Origin: Microseira wollei NIES-4236
GTDB taxonomy: Bacteria > Cyanobacteriota > Cyanobacteriia > Cyanobacteriales > Aerosakkonemataceae
Direction of reading: 5' to 3'
DNA length: 64,000 nt
Assembly (NCBI RefSeq): GCF_020521235.1
Contig: NZ_BLAY01000019.1
Span: forward strand, 1-64,000
Part shown: in pieces, positions 24,460 to 32,700 of the stretch
Numbering within the stretch: the stretch's first letter is position 1
Layout of the letters: each line of letters begins with the position of its first letter
Notes under the pieces: generated by a model
The model's input: only the letters and a program-made list of their open reading frames with translations
What the model was told of the DNA's origin: nothing
Databases searched by the model: none
Position numbers and translations under genes: made by a program

Positions 24460-25342
24460 AAATCCCCTTGTGACTAGCAATATAATCCACAATTTTATAC
24501 AGAGAGCGGCGAATTTTTCTCTCGCGCTTGCGACCATTTCCAATCACCGTAATTATGTAAATCTTTCCCTGAATTTCTACAGCAACTGTCGTCCCTCTCA
24601 CCAGGGAAGTTTCTCCCGTTTTCTCCCCCAACCAGCGACCCGGAGATTCTTTTAACGCCCGAAATCCCAGCACTTTTTCTACCTGATAGCTGAGAACTTC
24701 CGCCAAAACCTCATATTCTGGGTGCTTGCGATTGTAAATTTCTACCATCATCGCGGTTAGTTCGTTACTCGTGATCCGGTTCGGTTCCCAACCAACATTT
24801 TTAGATGGATCGGTCACAGAACCTTTCAGTTTGTGGCTGACTCGCGTTGTGGGATAGCCGAGTTCGCCCAAAGTTTTATTGATATAATCCCATCCCAAAT
24901 AATCAATAATTTGATTCGTCGCAATGTTGCTGCTGTAAGCGAGCGCTTGCGTCAGCAAATACTTAAAAGAATAAGACCTGCCAACCCGAATAGACGAGAA
25001 ATTCTCTTCCGTATAATTACTGGGTTCTACGTAAATCTCTGTATCCAAACTAATATTATCTGCGGCAAGTTTGCGGACGAGGGCGATCGCAATCGGCACT
25101 TTAATCAAACTGGCGGCACTTTGGGGCGGGCGCGAACCGCGATAATTGAGACATTTGCGCTCAAGGTCGCAAACTGCGATCGTGGGGGAAGATAAACCGC
25201 TCTCAGCCACAATAGCGTCAAGCACTTGAGAGGGAGACTCTTCTACAGGAGCAGGTATATCAAGAGGGACTACCCCCAGTGCGGGTAAAATGCCCATCAG
25301 ACAGGCTAGAGCGAGCGCTACATATTGCCTTTGAACCATCAA
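24458..25342 (-). CDS. Secreted class A beta-lactamase/PBP-like serine hydrolase
   Basis: 294 residues with a signal peptide (ALALACLMGILPALGVVPL). The three active-site motifs of the penicillin-binding/class A lactamase fold are seen: SxxK in AASLIKVPIAIAL, SxN in AYSSNIATNQII, and KTG in LGEKTGETSLVRG. The class A Glu166 region (ExxxN) is not obvious, so a cell-wall transpeptidase/carboxypeptidase-like or inactive enzyme is as likely as a lactamase. The stop codon lies in the end of the mini-element at 24257-24459. Confidence 0.82.
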   Translation of the reverse strand: MMVQRQYVALALACLMGILPALGVVPLDIPAPVEESPSQVLDAIVAESGLSSPTIAVCDLERKCLNYRGSRPPQSAASLIKVPIAIALVRKLAADNISLDTEIYVEPSNYTEENFSSIRVGRSYSFKYLLTQALAYSSNIATNQIIDYLGWDYINKTLGELGYPTTRVSHKLKGSVTDPSKNVGWEPNRITSNELTAMMVEIYNRKHPEYEVLAEVLSYQVEKVLGFRALKESPGRWLGEKTGETSLVRGTTVAVEIQGKIYIITVIGNGRKRERKIRRSLYKIVDYIASHKGI

Positions 25343-25354
25343 TTTTGCACTCCA

Positions 25355-25918
25355 TCACCCATTGGCAGGTAAAAAAGGAAACTCCGCACTCACATGCCAC
25401 CGCCCACCATCGTGAACCAGCAGCGTCAAATAATTGGCACTGAACTCGAATTGTACAGATTTATGCTCAAATTCAGGCCACGCGGCTTTAAAATTCTGCT
25501 TGGTTAAGTCTTTAAACGCCACCGTCATGTGAGGGGCCCAGGGGCGTTGCTTCGCCATCGGATCGACAATACCCAACTCCCGCATCATGCTATCCATCAA
25601 GTCAGCTTGTAAAGTGAGGAGTTGCGGCGTTTTCACCACATTGATATAAATCACCCTGGGAGGAAACGCCGCAAAACCCGATAGGGAAATTGGGATACTG
25701 GGTCTTTGATTGGCAAAATTCTGCAAGGATTGTTCTAACACCGAAACCGACTCGCGATCCCACTCAAAAGGCGCTTGCAGGGTAATGTGGGGCGGCGACT
25801 TCTGGGCGTGGCGACTATTGTAGCGCTCGGCAAAGTACTGTTTGACTCGATTAGCGTAGTCTTGGATCTCTTGGGGGGGCAGGAGGGCAATAAAATAAAG
25901 GCTTGTACGCTTGTCCAT
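25355..25918 (-). CDS. 2H phosphoesterase (LigT/2'-5' RNA ligase-like)
   Basis: 187 residues from the ATG at 25918 (MDKRTSLYFIALLPPQEIQD); nine more residues are possible upstream. Both HxT motifs of the 2H family are present, HITLQAPF near residue 50 and HMTVAFKDL near residue 137. Such enzymes hydrolyse cyclic phosphates or 2'-5' bonds in RNA or nucleotides. It lies 12 bases upstream of the hydrolase on the same strand and is divergent from the YciI gene. Substrate unknown. Confidence 0.85.
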   Translation of the reverse strand: MDKRTSLYFIALLPPQEIQDYANRVKQYFAERYNSRHAQKSPPHITLQAPFEWDRESVSVLEQSLQNFANQRPSIPISLSGFAAFPPRVIYINVVKTPQLLTLQADLMDSMMRELGIVDPMAKQRPWAPHMTVAFKDLTKQNFKAAWPEFEHKSVQFEFSANYLTLLVHDGGRWHVSAEFPFLPANG

Positions 25919-25971
25919 ATCTATAATCTCAACAGAATCTCCCATCTAAAATCTAAAATCTCAAATCCAAA

Positions 25972-26238
25972 ATGCCTTGGTTTGTAAAGATCGAAGAAGG
26001 AATAGTCGATAAACCTACCTTTGACCAACATGTCCCCGCCCACAAAGCTTACGTCGAGGACTTGATCGCCAAAGGACACCAGGCGCGTACCGGGTACTGG
26101 GCGCAACGGGGCGGCGGGATGATGATATTCCAAGCGACTGGCATGGATGAAGCCAAAGCTATTGTCGCCCAAGACCCCCTCGTGCAAAATAATTGCGTCA
26201 CCTACAAGCTGTATGAGTGGAAAATTCTAGCTGAATAG
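25972..26238 (+). CDS. YciI-family protein
   Basis: 88 residues: MPWFVKIEEGIVDKPTFDQH, then VPAHKAYVEDLIAKGHQART, and GGMMIFQATGMDEAKAIVAQDP-like sequence. This is the YciI/DGPF dimeric alpha-beta fold with a conserved His (H20 or H24) and Asp (AQDPLV). No precise reaction is known for most members. The upstream gap contains ATCTAAA heptamer repeats (25945-25970), which reach to within a few bases of the start. Confidence 0.85.
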   Translation: MPWFVKIEEGIVDKPTFDQHVPAHKAYVEDLIAKGHQARTGYWAQRGGGMMIFQATGMDEAKAIVAQDPLVQNNCVTYKLYEWKILAE

Positions 26239-26248
26239 GCTTCTTGAG

Positions 26249-26346
26249 CGGGTGAGCGGGTGAGCGGGTGAGCGGGTGTGCGGGTGTGCGGGTGTGCGGG
26301 TGAACGGGTGAACGGGTGTGCGGGTGTGCGGGTGTGCGGGTGTGCA
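26249..26346. repeat. Octamer tandem array (GNGCGGGT)
   Basis: About twelve copies of an eight-base unit in the variants GAGCGGGT, GTGCGGGT and GAACGGGT follow the YciI stop. They are followed at 26380-26404 by CCCACCT/GCCCACCT units of opposite strand character. The array is G-rich and could expand or contract. Confidence 0.9.
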
Positions 26347-26467
26347 GGGGAGAATATACATTCAAATTCCCCTTTTGCCCACCTGCCCACCTGCCCACCT
26401 GCCCAAAAAGCCCCCATTACCAATTACCCATTACCCATGACCAAATTTGATGTTATCCTAGATTTAG

Positions 26468-26567
26468 ACCTGGACCTATGCGATTGCAACGCCCAAACCT
26501 TGTCAGGACCGGAAGGTAGCAGCAACACGGGATGCTTGTAGTAGGCGTAGACTCCGGGTCGCCCTTT
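26468..26567 (+). ncRNA. ffs: Bacterial signal recognition particle RNA (4.5S type)
   Basis: The apical SRP motif GTCAGGACCGGAAGGTAGCA (26502-26521) is the Ffh-binding loop. Flanking parts pair over the length: CCTGGA (26469) with TCCGGG (26553), and CTATGC with GCGTAG. A T-run (CCCTTTTTTT) follows directly at 26562-26571 and ends transcription. About 95-100 nt, the size of the small bacterial SRP RNA. It works with Ffh in membrane protein targeting. Confidence 0.9.
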
Positions 26568-26601
26568 TTTTAAGCCCTTTTTTTAAGCAACGGCAGCGGC
26601 T

Positions 26602-26976
26602 ATGGCAGGTTTCGGAGATCTGGTGAAAAAGGCGTTTTACCTGGGAGTGGGGCTAGCAGCCGCAGCAGGTGAAAAAGCGGGTGGAACTCTAGCCGAACTG
26701 AAAGAGCAAGCCCAAAAGCTAGCCGATGAGATGGTGGCAAAGGGCGAAATGACCACCGAAGAAGCTAGGCGGATGGTAGACGAAATGATCCAGCGGGCGC
26801 AGCAACAGTCGCCTGGAGAGCCTACCACTAACGCCCCTAGTGGCGAACCGCGACGGATTGAAATCGTAACTGATGAAGAAGAAGCAACCCCAGCCAAGCC
26901 GGAAAATGTAGATGCGTTAAGAGATCAAGTAAGCGCATTGCAAGAAGAATTGCGCCGCCTCCAGAACGGTCGCTGA
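26602..26976 (+). CDS. Phasin-like/PHA-regulator-like helical protein
   Basis: 124 residues. The N-terminus MAGFGDLVKKAFYLGVGLAA and LAELKEQAQKLADEMVAKGE resemble the phasin-family/polyhydroxyalkanoate-regulator helix region with the T-x-E-E-A-R pattern (MTTEEARRMVDEMI). A Pro/Glu-rich linker leads to a C-terminal coiled coil (ALRDQVSALQEELRRL). It may cover granules or act as a small scaffold. It lies just after the SRP RNA. Function assignment is tentative. Confidence 0.6.
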   Translation: MAGFGDLVKKAFYLGVGLAAAAGEKAGGTLAELKEQAQKLADEMVAKGEMTTEEARRMVDEMIQRAQQQSPGEPTTNAPSGEPRRIEIVTDEEEATPAKPENVDALRDQVSALQEELRRLQNGR

Positions 26977-27109
26977 AGCGCCTACTACGAACGGTCGCAA
27001 TCGCTGAATAAGCATTGATAATTGTATCAGGGGGATCTAAACTAAAAGTCCTCCGGAACGAAAGCAAATTTTTCCCTTGAGAACAAGCAAGGGTGGTAGC
27101 GTAGCGCTT

Positions 27110-27514
27110 ATGGAAGACTGGCAAAAAAATTTAACCGACATGCTAGAAACAGTAACTGAGGAGGTAGAGAAGTTCTTCAGCGATGTTACCGACGCAGTGG
27201 ATGCGATCGCATTACTGTCTGAAGAAGTCGCCCACCAAGTAAACAACGCCATCAGCACCGAAATCGAACTGTTTTTGAACGATATAATTCAACCGATTCT
27301 GGACGCATGTGCCGAGTTTGAGCCAAGTAGCTTTGAGTCAGAATGGCCCCTAACTGATACCGTAGAACCATCACCCCAACAACATCCCGCTTGTGTTGGT
27401 TGCCGTCACTATCACGGTCAAGTATACGGAGGTAACTTACTCGTTTGTGGAATGCATCCCTATGGTTGGGAAGCAGAAAATTGTCCAGATTGGGAAGGTT
27501 ATAGGAACTATTAA
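27110..27514 (+). CDS. Conserved hypothetical with four-cysteine C-terminus
   Basis: 134 residues from ATG 27110 (MEDWQKNLTDMLETVTEEVE). The first half is acidic and helical (EVEKFFSDVTDAVDAIALLS). The second half has CVGCRHYHGQVYGGNLLVCG and later AENCPDWEGY, a C-x2-C-x14-C-x-n-C arrangement that could bind zinc or a cluster. The stop TAA is directly followed by the queF ATG, so the two are translationally coupled. Function unknown. Confidence 0.7.
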   Translation: MEDWQKNLTDMLETVTEEVEKFFSDVTDAVDAIALLSEEVAHQVNNAISTEIELFLNDIIQPILDACAEFEPSSFESEWPLTDTVEPSPQQHPACVGCRHYHGQVYGGNLLVCGMHPYGWEAENCPDWEGYRNY

Positions 27515-27949
27515 ATGATGAAAGATTTACCAATTAGTGACGATTTTTCTCCGGAGTATGAAACTGAGCCAGCCACAATAAAAATGAAGTACGGCGAACG
27601 TCACATTGCTGAGGGAAAACTGATTACATTTCCCAACCCGCGCCTGGGGCGACGTTACCAAATTAACATTACGTTGCCGGAATTTACTTGCAAGTGTCCG
27701 TTTTCTGGCTATCCGGATTTTGCCACGATTCACATTACCTACTTTCCCGACCAAACCGTAGTCGAGTTAAAAGCGTTGAAGCTGTATATCAATAGTTACC
27801 GCGATCGCTACATTTCCCACGAAGAATCCGTCAATCAAATCCTCGATGACTTTGTTGCCGCTTGCGACCCCTTGGAAGTCCATATTAAAGGCGATTTTTC
27901 CCCTCGCGGCAACGTTCATACCACGATAGAGGTGAATCATAAAAAGTAA
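27515..27949 (+). CDS. queF: NADPH-dependent 7-cyano-7-deazaguanine reductase
   Basis: QueF reduces preQ0 to preQ1 in queuosine synthesis. The 144-residue monodomain form shows the catalytic region FTCKCPFSGYPDFATI with the nucleophilic Cys and following Asp, and the NADPH-binding motif VVELKALKLYINSYRDRYIS, then HEESVNQILDDF. It starts on the base after the upstream stop codon. No preQ1 riboswitch is visible before the pair. Confidence 0.95.
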   Translation: MMKDLPISDDFSPEYETEPATIKMKYGERHIAEGKLITFPNPRLGRRYQINITLPEFTCKCPFSGYPDFATIHITYFPDQTVVELKALKLYINSYRDRYISHEESVNQILDDFVAACDPLEVHIKGDFSPRGNVHTTIEVNHKK

Positions 27950-28137
27950 TAAATTTTACTTGTATATTTAAGTGAAATTCCGTAAGTAGCAGGATTGGGT
28001 AGCGCGAGCGCTAATTTCACCCAAGCTTTACACAACCCCTGCGGAAAAATAGGTAACTCCACCATTATGCCGACTCGATGCCACTGCTTATGCTATGTAA
28101 GTAGTTGCCAAAAAAATTGGCTGGCGGTGGCACGCAT

Positions 28138-29295
28138 ATGCAAACAGTATCGGCAGCTTACTGGCTGAGCAAACTAGACCGAAACCTCTTAACCATCAAC
28201 CAAAAGCAAGCTACGGGAGAGTTGATGATTTGCAGCGGCACCTCCCAGTGGCGGCTTTGCTTTTTCCTGGGACAGTTGTTTTATGCGATTGGGGAAAACC
28301 ACCGCGTCCGACGTTGGCAACGAGCGCTAAAAAGGCATTGTCCAAATTGGGTTGTGGAAACTGACCAACTGGTTAGCAGCGAACTTTGGGAATGTCAGCT
28401 GCTGCATCAGGGGATGGCACAAGGTCACTTGAGTGCTGCTCAAGTCAAAGCAGTCGTCCTGGAAACCACGCAAGAAGTTTTGTTTTCCATGACTCGGCAA
28501 GCGAGTTTGGCAGGATATTGGCAACCCCGTCAATATCGCAAGTTGCAAGTAGCTTTTTACCTGAGTTTGTCTCCTTTAGAAGTCAAGCAACTGATCAAGC
28601 AAAGCCAAAGCTTCTACGAAAAATGGCTGGAGATAGGCATAGGCAACATCGATCCCGACTTGGTACCCGTCCTCAAACCGTCCCCTTGCGAACTGGATCA
28701 ATGTTCGGTGGATACTTTTCTCGACTTAACCGCCTTATTTACAGGTCGATACACCCTGTGGGATCTTGCTTTGAAGATGAAGCAACCCTTGACTAGGGTA
28801 GGGCGCTTGTTGCAACACTTCCGTCAACAAGGTGTGGTGGAACTGCAAGCGGTGTCAGATATAACGCCTCCCTTTGTATGTCACTTGAGGGATGACAAAA
28901 TTGGCAAAAAGCAGTTTGCGATCGCTTGCATAGACGACTCTCCTTTAATGGGACGCTATCTCAAAGAAATTCTCCCCCCCGCTGGCTACCGACTGTTGTA
29001 CGTTGAAGATCCAATTCAGGGGATCGGTCTCCTCGCTAAATACAAACCCGATTTAATATTGTTAGATTTAGTCATGCCCGATACCGACGGCTATAACGTT
29101 TGTAATTTTTTACGCCATAGTTCTACTTTCCGCAAAACTCCCATCATTATGCTCACCAGCTGGGACAATACCATTAACCGAGTCCGCGCCAAGCTTGTCG
29201 GTGTCAGCGATTTTTTAGCCAAACCTTTTACAGCCGAGCAACTGCTGCAATTGATTAAAAAGCATTTACCAGAAGATCAGCAAGAATCACCGTAA
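28138..29295 (+). CDS. PATAN (DUF4388)-receiver protein, PatA/PixG-like
   Basis: 385 residues from ATG 28138 (MQTVSAAYWLSKLDRNLLTI); an ATG at 28105 would add 11. The N-terminal third is a PATAN domain (QATGELMICSGTSQWRLCFF, LGQLFYAIGENHRVRRWQRA), the middle is helical with a winged-helix look (MKQPLTRVGRLLQHFRQQGV), and the C-terminus is a CheY-like receiver: IDDSPL, phospho-acceptor Asp in LILLDLVMPDTDGYN, Thr/Ser in IIMLTSWD and Lys in LAKPFT. PatA, PixG and relatives control motility or cell differentiation. No kinase lies next to it. Confidence 0.85.
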   Translation: MQTVSAAYWLSKLDRNLLTINQKQATGELMICSGTSQWRLCFFLGQLFYAIGENHRVRRWQRALKRHCPNWVVETDQLVSSELWECQLLHQGMAQGHLSAAQVKAVVLETTQEVLFSMTRQASLAGYWQPRQYRKLQVAFYLSLSPLEVKQLIKQSQSFYEKWLEIGIGNIDPDLVPVLKPSPCELDQCSVDTFLDLTALFTGRYTLWDLALKMKQPLTRVGRLLQHFRQQGVVELQAVSDITPPFVCHLRDDKIGKKQFAIACIDDSPLMGRYLKEILPPAGYRLLYVEDPIQGIGLLAKYKPDLILLDLVMPDTDGYNVCNFLRHSSTFRKTPIIMLTSWDNTINRVRAKLVGVSDFLAKPFTAEQLLQLIKKHLPEDQQESP

Positions 29296-29345
29296 ACTGA
29301 GAGCTTGCTAATGGCTAATGGCTAATTGCTCATTGTTAATGGTCT

Positions 29346-29450
29346 CAGGACTTACGCTCATATTCCGGGTTTCTCCGAAAAATCGTTGGTTTGGCAACCA
29401 GAGATTTACGAAGAAACAAAGGTGATGGCAAGGTCGTGCGTCAGTCCTGT
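29346..29450. repeat. 105-bp mini-element with CAGGACTTACGC ends
   Basis: Left end CAGGACTTACGC (29346-29357) and right end GCGTCAGTCCTG (29439-29450) are inverted with one mismatch. It is inserted in heptamer repeats, and nearly the same 26/27 bases (TAATGGCTAATTGCTCATTG...) occur on both sides at 29316-29342 and 29451-29476. The interior holds the GGTTTGGCAACCAGAGAT core also seen at 1240-1275. Confidence 0.85.
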
Positions 29451-29558
29451 AATGGCTAATTGCTCATTGTTAATGGCCTTTTTCCTATTAGCCATTAGCC
29501 ATTAGCCATTAGCCATTAGCCATTAGCCAAAAACCAATCTAATGCTCTCTAAAAAAGA

Positions 29559-30950
29559 TTAACTTTCCTTGGCTAAAGTAGAACCGATTGCAACTTCTTC
29601 TACAATCGCAGGTGTCTTGAGTTGCTCCAAAATCTCGATCATTTCTCGCTCAAACGCCACCTGCGCCCGATTGGTTCTTCCTCCTACGTAAAGACTTCCA
29701 TCTTGTTGCAGCGCCCAAATCTGCGAGTGGGAAACATAACTCATCATCACCCCCACCATCAGCAAGCCAAAACCCAGATAAACAATGGGAATACCCGGAT
29801 CGGCTTTTATTTGCAAACCCGTGCTGCCAACTATTTCATCTATGAAGAATTTTACGCCATTAACCTCCGCAAACATACCGGCGCGGACTGTGGTTAACAG
29901 CTTCCCGGCTGTGTCGTAAATTAGCAGCGTTCCCTGTAAATCTTTGGCTAAAAGCGATACGCCCTGGCTCAAATCGGGTTTAGTGGGAATCCAAGTTCCC
30001 CAAAGGCGTCCCTTACCGCCAGTTTCCAGGGGAGCCATTGGTAGCTCTAACACGGGGCTGTTATTCAAGCGAAAGCGAATGCCTGCGATCCCCCAATCTG
30101 TTTGGTAAAAAGTTACACCTCTGTGACGCAGGGGTTTGTTGACGTAAATCGTTTCGCGGTCGATTTCTTTTCCCCCGTTATCGACAACGGATAAATCCGA
30201 ATAGAATTGGTCAATTGACCCTTCTGCCGTGTAATCGATCCAAAAGCGATTAACTTTTACCGACCAATCTTTAGGAACTTGCGGCGCAGCCATTGGCCCA
30301 GCATCGAGTATATTTTTTACCTGGAACGTAGTACCGCTCTTGATCATTTCTTGAGCCATAAAACCCGTCAGCGCGCCCCAAATTGCGCCAGACAAAATGA
30401 TTAGCATACTAGCATGGACGACAATCGGGCCGATGCGTCCGACAATACCTTTACGGGCATAAAGCCTTACGCCTTCTTGGAAGACTTTATAGCGGCGCTG
30501 CTGCAATGCAGGTTCTAAATTAGCAAGCATTGCCCTATCGAGTTCTGCACTTAAAGCTAACTTTTCAAATTGGCGGGGTTGGTCGTAAAATTTCCATCGA
30601 CGCGCTGCCTTTAAGGCGGGAAATTGGCGCGTAAAAGTACAGGCGGTTAAACTGCTGCCAAATAAAATCAAAAGAGCCAAAAACCACCAAGTGCGATATA
30701 CGCGATCTAAACCCAAGAATAAGAGAACCTTCCAAGAGAGGAAGCCAAACAAAGCCGGGTCTTCGGGATAATTCGACTGGTAGAATGCCAGAGATTGACC
30801 CTGCTCGATTACCGTTCCGGAGATACTGAAAACAGCGATCGCCAGCAGCAGCAATATTGCCAGCCGCAAATCTCCTAACAACGGCAATAATTCGCGCTGA
30901 AATAGGCGTTGGAGTTTGGTAATTGGCGATTGGTCATTGGTAATTGTCAT
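29559..30950 (-). CDS. ccs1: Cytochrome c biogenesis protein Ccs1/ResB
   Basis: Ccs1 (CcsB) with CcsA forms the system II haem lyase that attaches haem to apocytochromes on the lumen side. The protein (463 aa from ATG 30950) has an N-terminal helix pair ([20 protein letters not shown]), [34 protein letters not shown], a long lumenal domain ([20 protein letters not shown]) and a last helix ([20 protein letters not shown]). An upstream extension of 43 residues is not family-like. The first codons lie in a heptamer-like repeat (ACAATTACCAATGACCAATC). ccdA lies upstream on the same strand. Confidence 0.93.
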   Translation of the reverse strand: MTITNDQSPITKLQRLFQRELLPLLGDLRLAILLLLAIAVFSISGTVIEQGQSLAFYQSNYPEDPALFGFLSWKVLLFLGLDRVYRTWWFLALLILFGSSLTACTFTRQFPALKAARRWKFYDQPRQFEKLALSAELDRAMLANLEPALQQRRYKVFQEGVRLYARKGIVGRIGPIVVHASMLIILSGAIWGALTGFMAQEMIKSGTTFQVKNILDAGPMAAPQVPKDWSVKVNRFWIDYTAEGSIDQFYSDLSVVDNGGKEIDRETIYVNKPLRHRGVTFYQTDWGIAGIRFRLNNSPVLELPMAPLETGGKGRLWGTWIPTKPDLSQGVSLLAKDLQGTLLIYDTAGKLLTTVRAGMFAEVNGVKFFIDEIVGSTGLQIKADPGIPIVYLGFGLLMVGVMMSYVSHSQIWALQQDGSLYVGGRTNRAQVAFEREMIEILEQLKTPAIVEEVAIGSTLAKES

Positions 30951-31377
30951 TTTTTTCTTATTTTTACCGTTATCAACGATTTGCTTGCGATCGCACCTAC
31001 AGGACTTATACCATGTCCGGTCGATTACCCGCGATTGAGCGATTGGGCACGGCACCAGTAAGGTTATCTGTTCTGGCAAGATATCTCGGATGTTCCCTAC
31101 ATCCCCATCATCTGGGTGGCAACGTGGTCAGGTTTTATTACGGGTGATTCAACCGACATAATATTACGCCAAGAAACCGGGTTTATATGAAAAGAAATTT
31201 ACGCAGAAACAAAGGTGATAGGTGAGTCGTGCGTAAGTCCTGACCTGGAAGGGGCAGGTTTATTGACGATATTTGTGGGATACAGAAATTATTGGTCAAA
31301 CCCGCCCCTACAACTTTCTTTCCCTCTGCCTCGTTTCACCCATTAGCCATTAGCCATTAGCCATTAGCCATTAGCCA
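30951..31377. other. Gap between ccdA and ccs1 with repeats
   Basis: About 427 bases without a gene. It holds a degenerate CAGGACTTACGC-type element (about 31165-31242, right end GCGTAAGTCCTG) with a GAAACCGGGTTT motif, and TTAGCCA heptamers at 31339-31378 that run into the ccdA stop codon. The CAGGACTTATA at about 30999 may be another end. Confidence 0.6.
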
Positions 31378-32112
31378 TTACCAATTAGGAATCCGCATTA
31401 ACAGCGAAAATACACCAAATCCCACGAGCATTGCACCGCTAACGGGATTAATCCAACTCGACCACTGGCGTAACTCTAGTAGCTTTTTGATCGAAGCGGT
31501 AAAAGTCCCGGCTAAGATTAACGGTGCTACGTATCCAGCGGCGTAAAGCAACAGAAAAATACCGCCTAAAATTAAATCTTGCGTCGAAGCTACCCAAGCG
31601 AGCAAAGTTGCTAAAACGGGGGTGCTGCAAGGAGAAGCAACCAAACCAAAAGTTAAACCCAGCAGATAGGAACGTATTCCCGGTGGTAAATCGCCGGAAA
31701 TCCACTCGCTACCGCCAAAAGAGGGAAATTGCAAAGGAATTGCTTCTAGTAAGTTGAGACCCATTGCGATCGCTACAATACTGGCAATAATCGGTAATCC
31801 AATTCCCACTTGTCCGTAAACGCGCCCCAGCAGCGCTGCTAGGATGCCTAACCCAGCTAACGTGGTTGCCAATCCCAACGCGAACCAAGTAGACTGAGCA
31901 GCAGCACTGAAGCGGCTTTTGGCTTCATACCCGCCGATGTAGCCGATCGTGATCGGCAACATCGAAAGCATACAAGGCGTCATGCTCGTCAGCAAGCCAG
32001 CGGCAAAAATAACGCCAATGCTAACCCCGCTAAGGTGATTTAGCTGAGAAGAAACTAGGGTGTTAGCAAGTTGTTGGAGTTGGTAAAGGTAGGTAGAGAG
32101 AGTTTCTAACAT
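31378..32112 (-). CDS. ccdA: Cytochrome c biogenesis protein CcdA
   Basis: CcdA passes electrons from stroma/cytosol thioredoxin across the membrane to keep apocytochrome cysteines reduced. The 244-residue protein has six helices and the two conserved membrane cysteines, in LLTSMTPCMLSMLPITIGY and in GLVASPCSTPVLATLLAW. Its last residues (IPNW-stop) are encoded by the start of a TTACCAA/TTAGCCA heptamer block. It precedes ccs1 in the same direction, a functional pair. Confidence 0.95.
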   Translation of the reverse strand: MLETLSTYLYQLQQLANTLVSSQLNHLSGVSIGVIFAAGLLTSMTPCMLSMLPITIGYIGGYEAKSRFSAAAQSTWFALGLATTLAGLGILAALLGRVYGQVGIGLPIIASIVAIAMGLNLLEAIPLQFPSFGGSEWISGDLPPGIRSYLLGLTFGLVASPCSTPVLATLLAWVASTQDLILGGIFLLLYAAGYVAPLILAGTFTASIKKLLELRQWSSWINPVSGAMLVGFGVFSLLMRIPNW

Positions 32113-32700
32113 GCGGCAGGTGGATTGAAATGCCCATACAGCTTGAATTGTAGCTTATTGGGGGATCGCAGCGAGGGGATCGCCAACTGCAACTTTCAAC
32201 CCAGCTAGCTGCGATATCTGTGCAACTTGCGCTCGCCACGATGAAAAACACCGCAATCCCAGTTCCCAAGCTGCATTTACGGTAATGAGTGCGAAGGCTG
32301 ACCGGAAAACTTGATGTTAAAATATCAGGATTGAACAATTTTACCAACTCACAAAAAATTTTCCGGCGATTTATTATTGGCTCAGCTTTTAAACTCCGCA
32401 AAATTCCCGGTGCATCTTACATGACTGTAAATTTCAGAACCGATCTAGCTTGTCGGCATCCTTAAAATTGTTAACAGTAGTCTGCTGATTAACACTCGCA
32501 AGTGGATTTTTTTGCTCCCTATCCATATCCCACATTAGGTATGGAATGCCAGCAGACGCAATAGCTTTCACCACCCACAGAATTTCTTGATATTGCGCCA
32601 TTTTTCCCAATTTGTAACCAAGTCAAGGACAATTGCTAATCGTGAGTAGTAAAAGCAAGGCATTTCGACCCAGCATAAATAGCCTGCGATAAACAGCCTT
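32113..32700. other. 588-bp intergenic region, no supported gene
   Basis: It separates the divergent ccdA and antiporter genes. Short frames on the minus strand have no credible domain and one overlaps the ccdA start. I see no strong repeat. It probably holds both promoters. Confidence 0.35.

Noticed and set aside
26198-26423. His/Thr/Pro/Arg repeat protein (HTRSPAHP type) on the minus strand
   Set aside because: It is the translation of the octamer array and overlaps the end of the YciI gene.
27000-27110. preQ1 riboswitch before the queF pair
   Set aside because: No preQ1 aptamer consensus or pseudoknot could be found by eye.
32063-32401. 112-codon minus-strand frame before ccdA
   Set aside because: It overlaps the ccdA start, has odd composition and no ribosome site.
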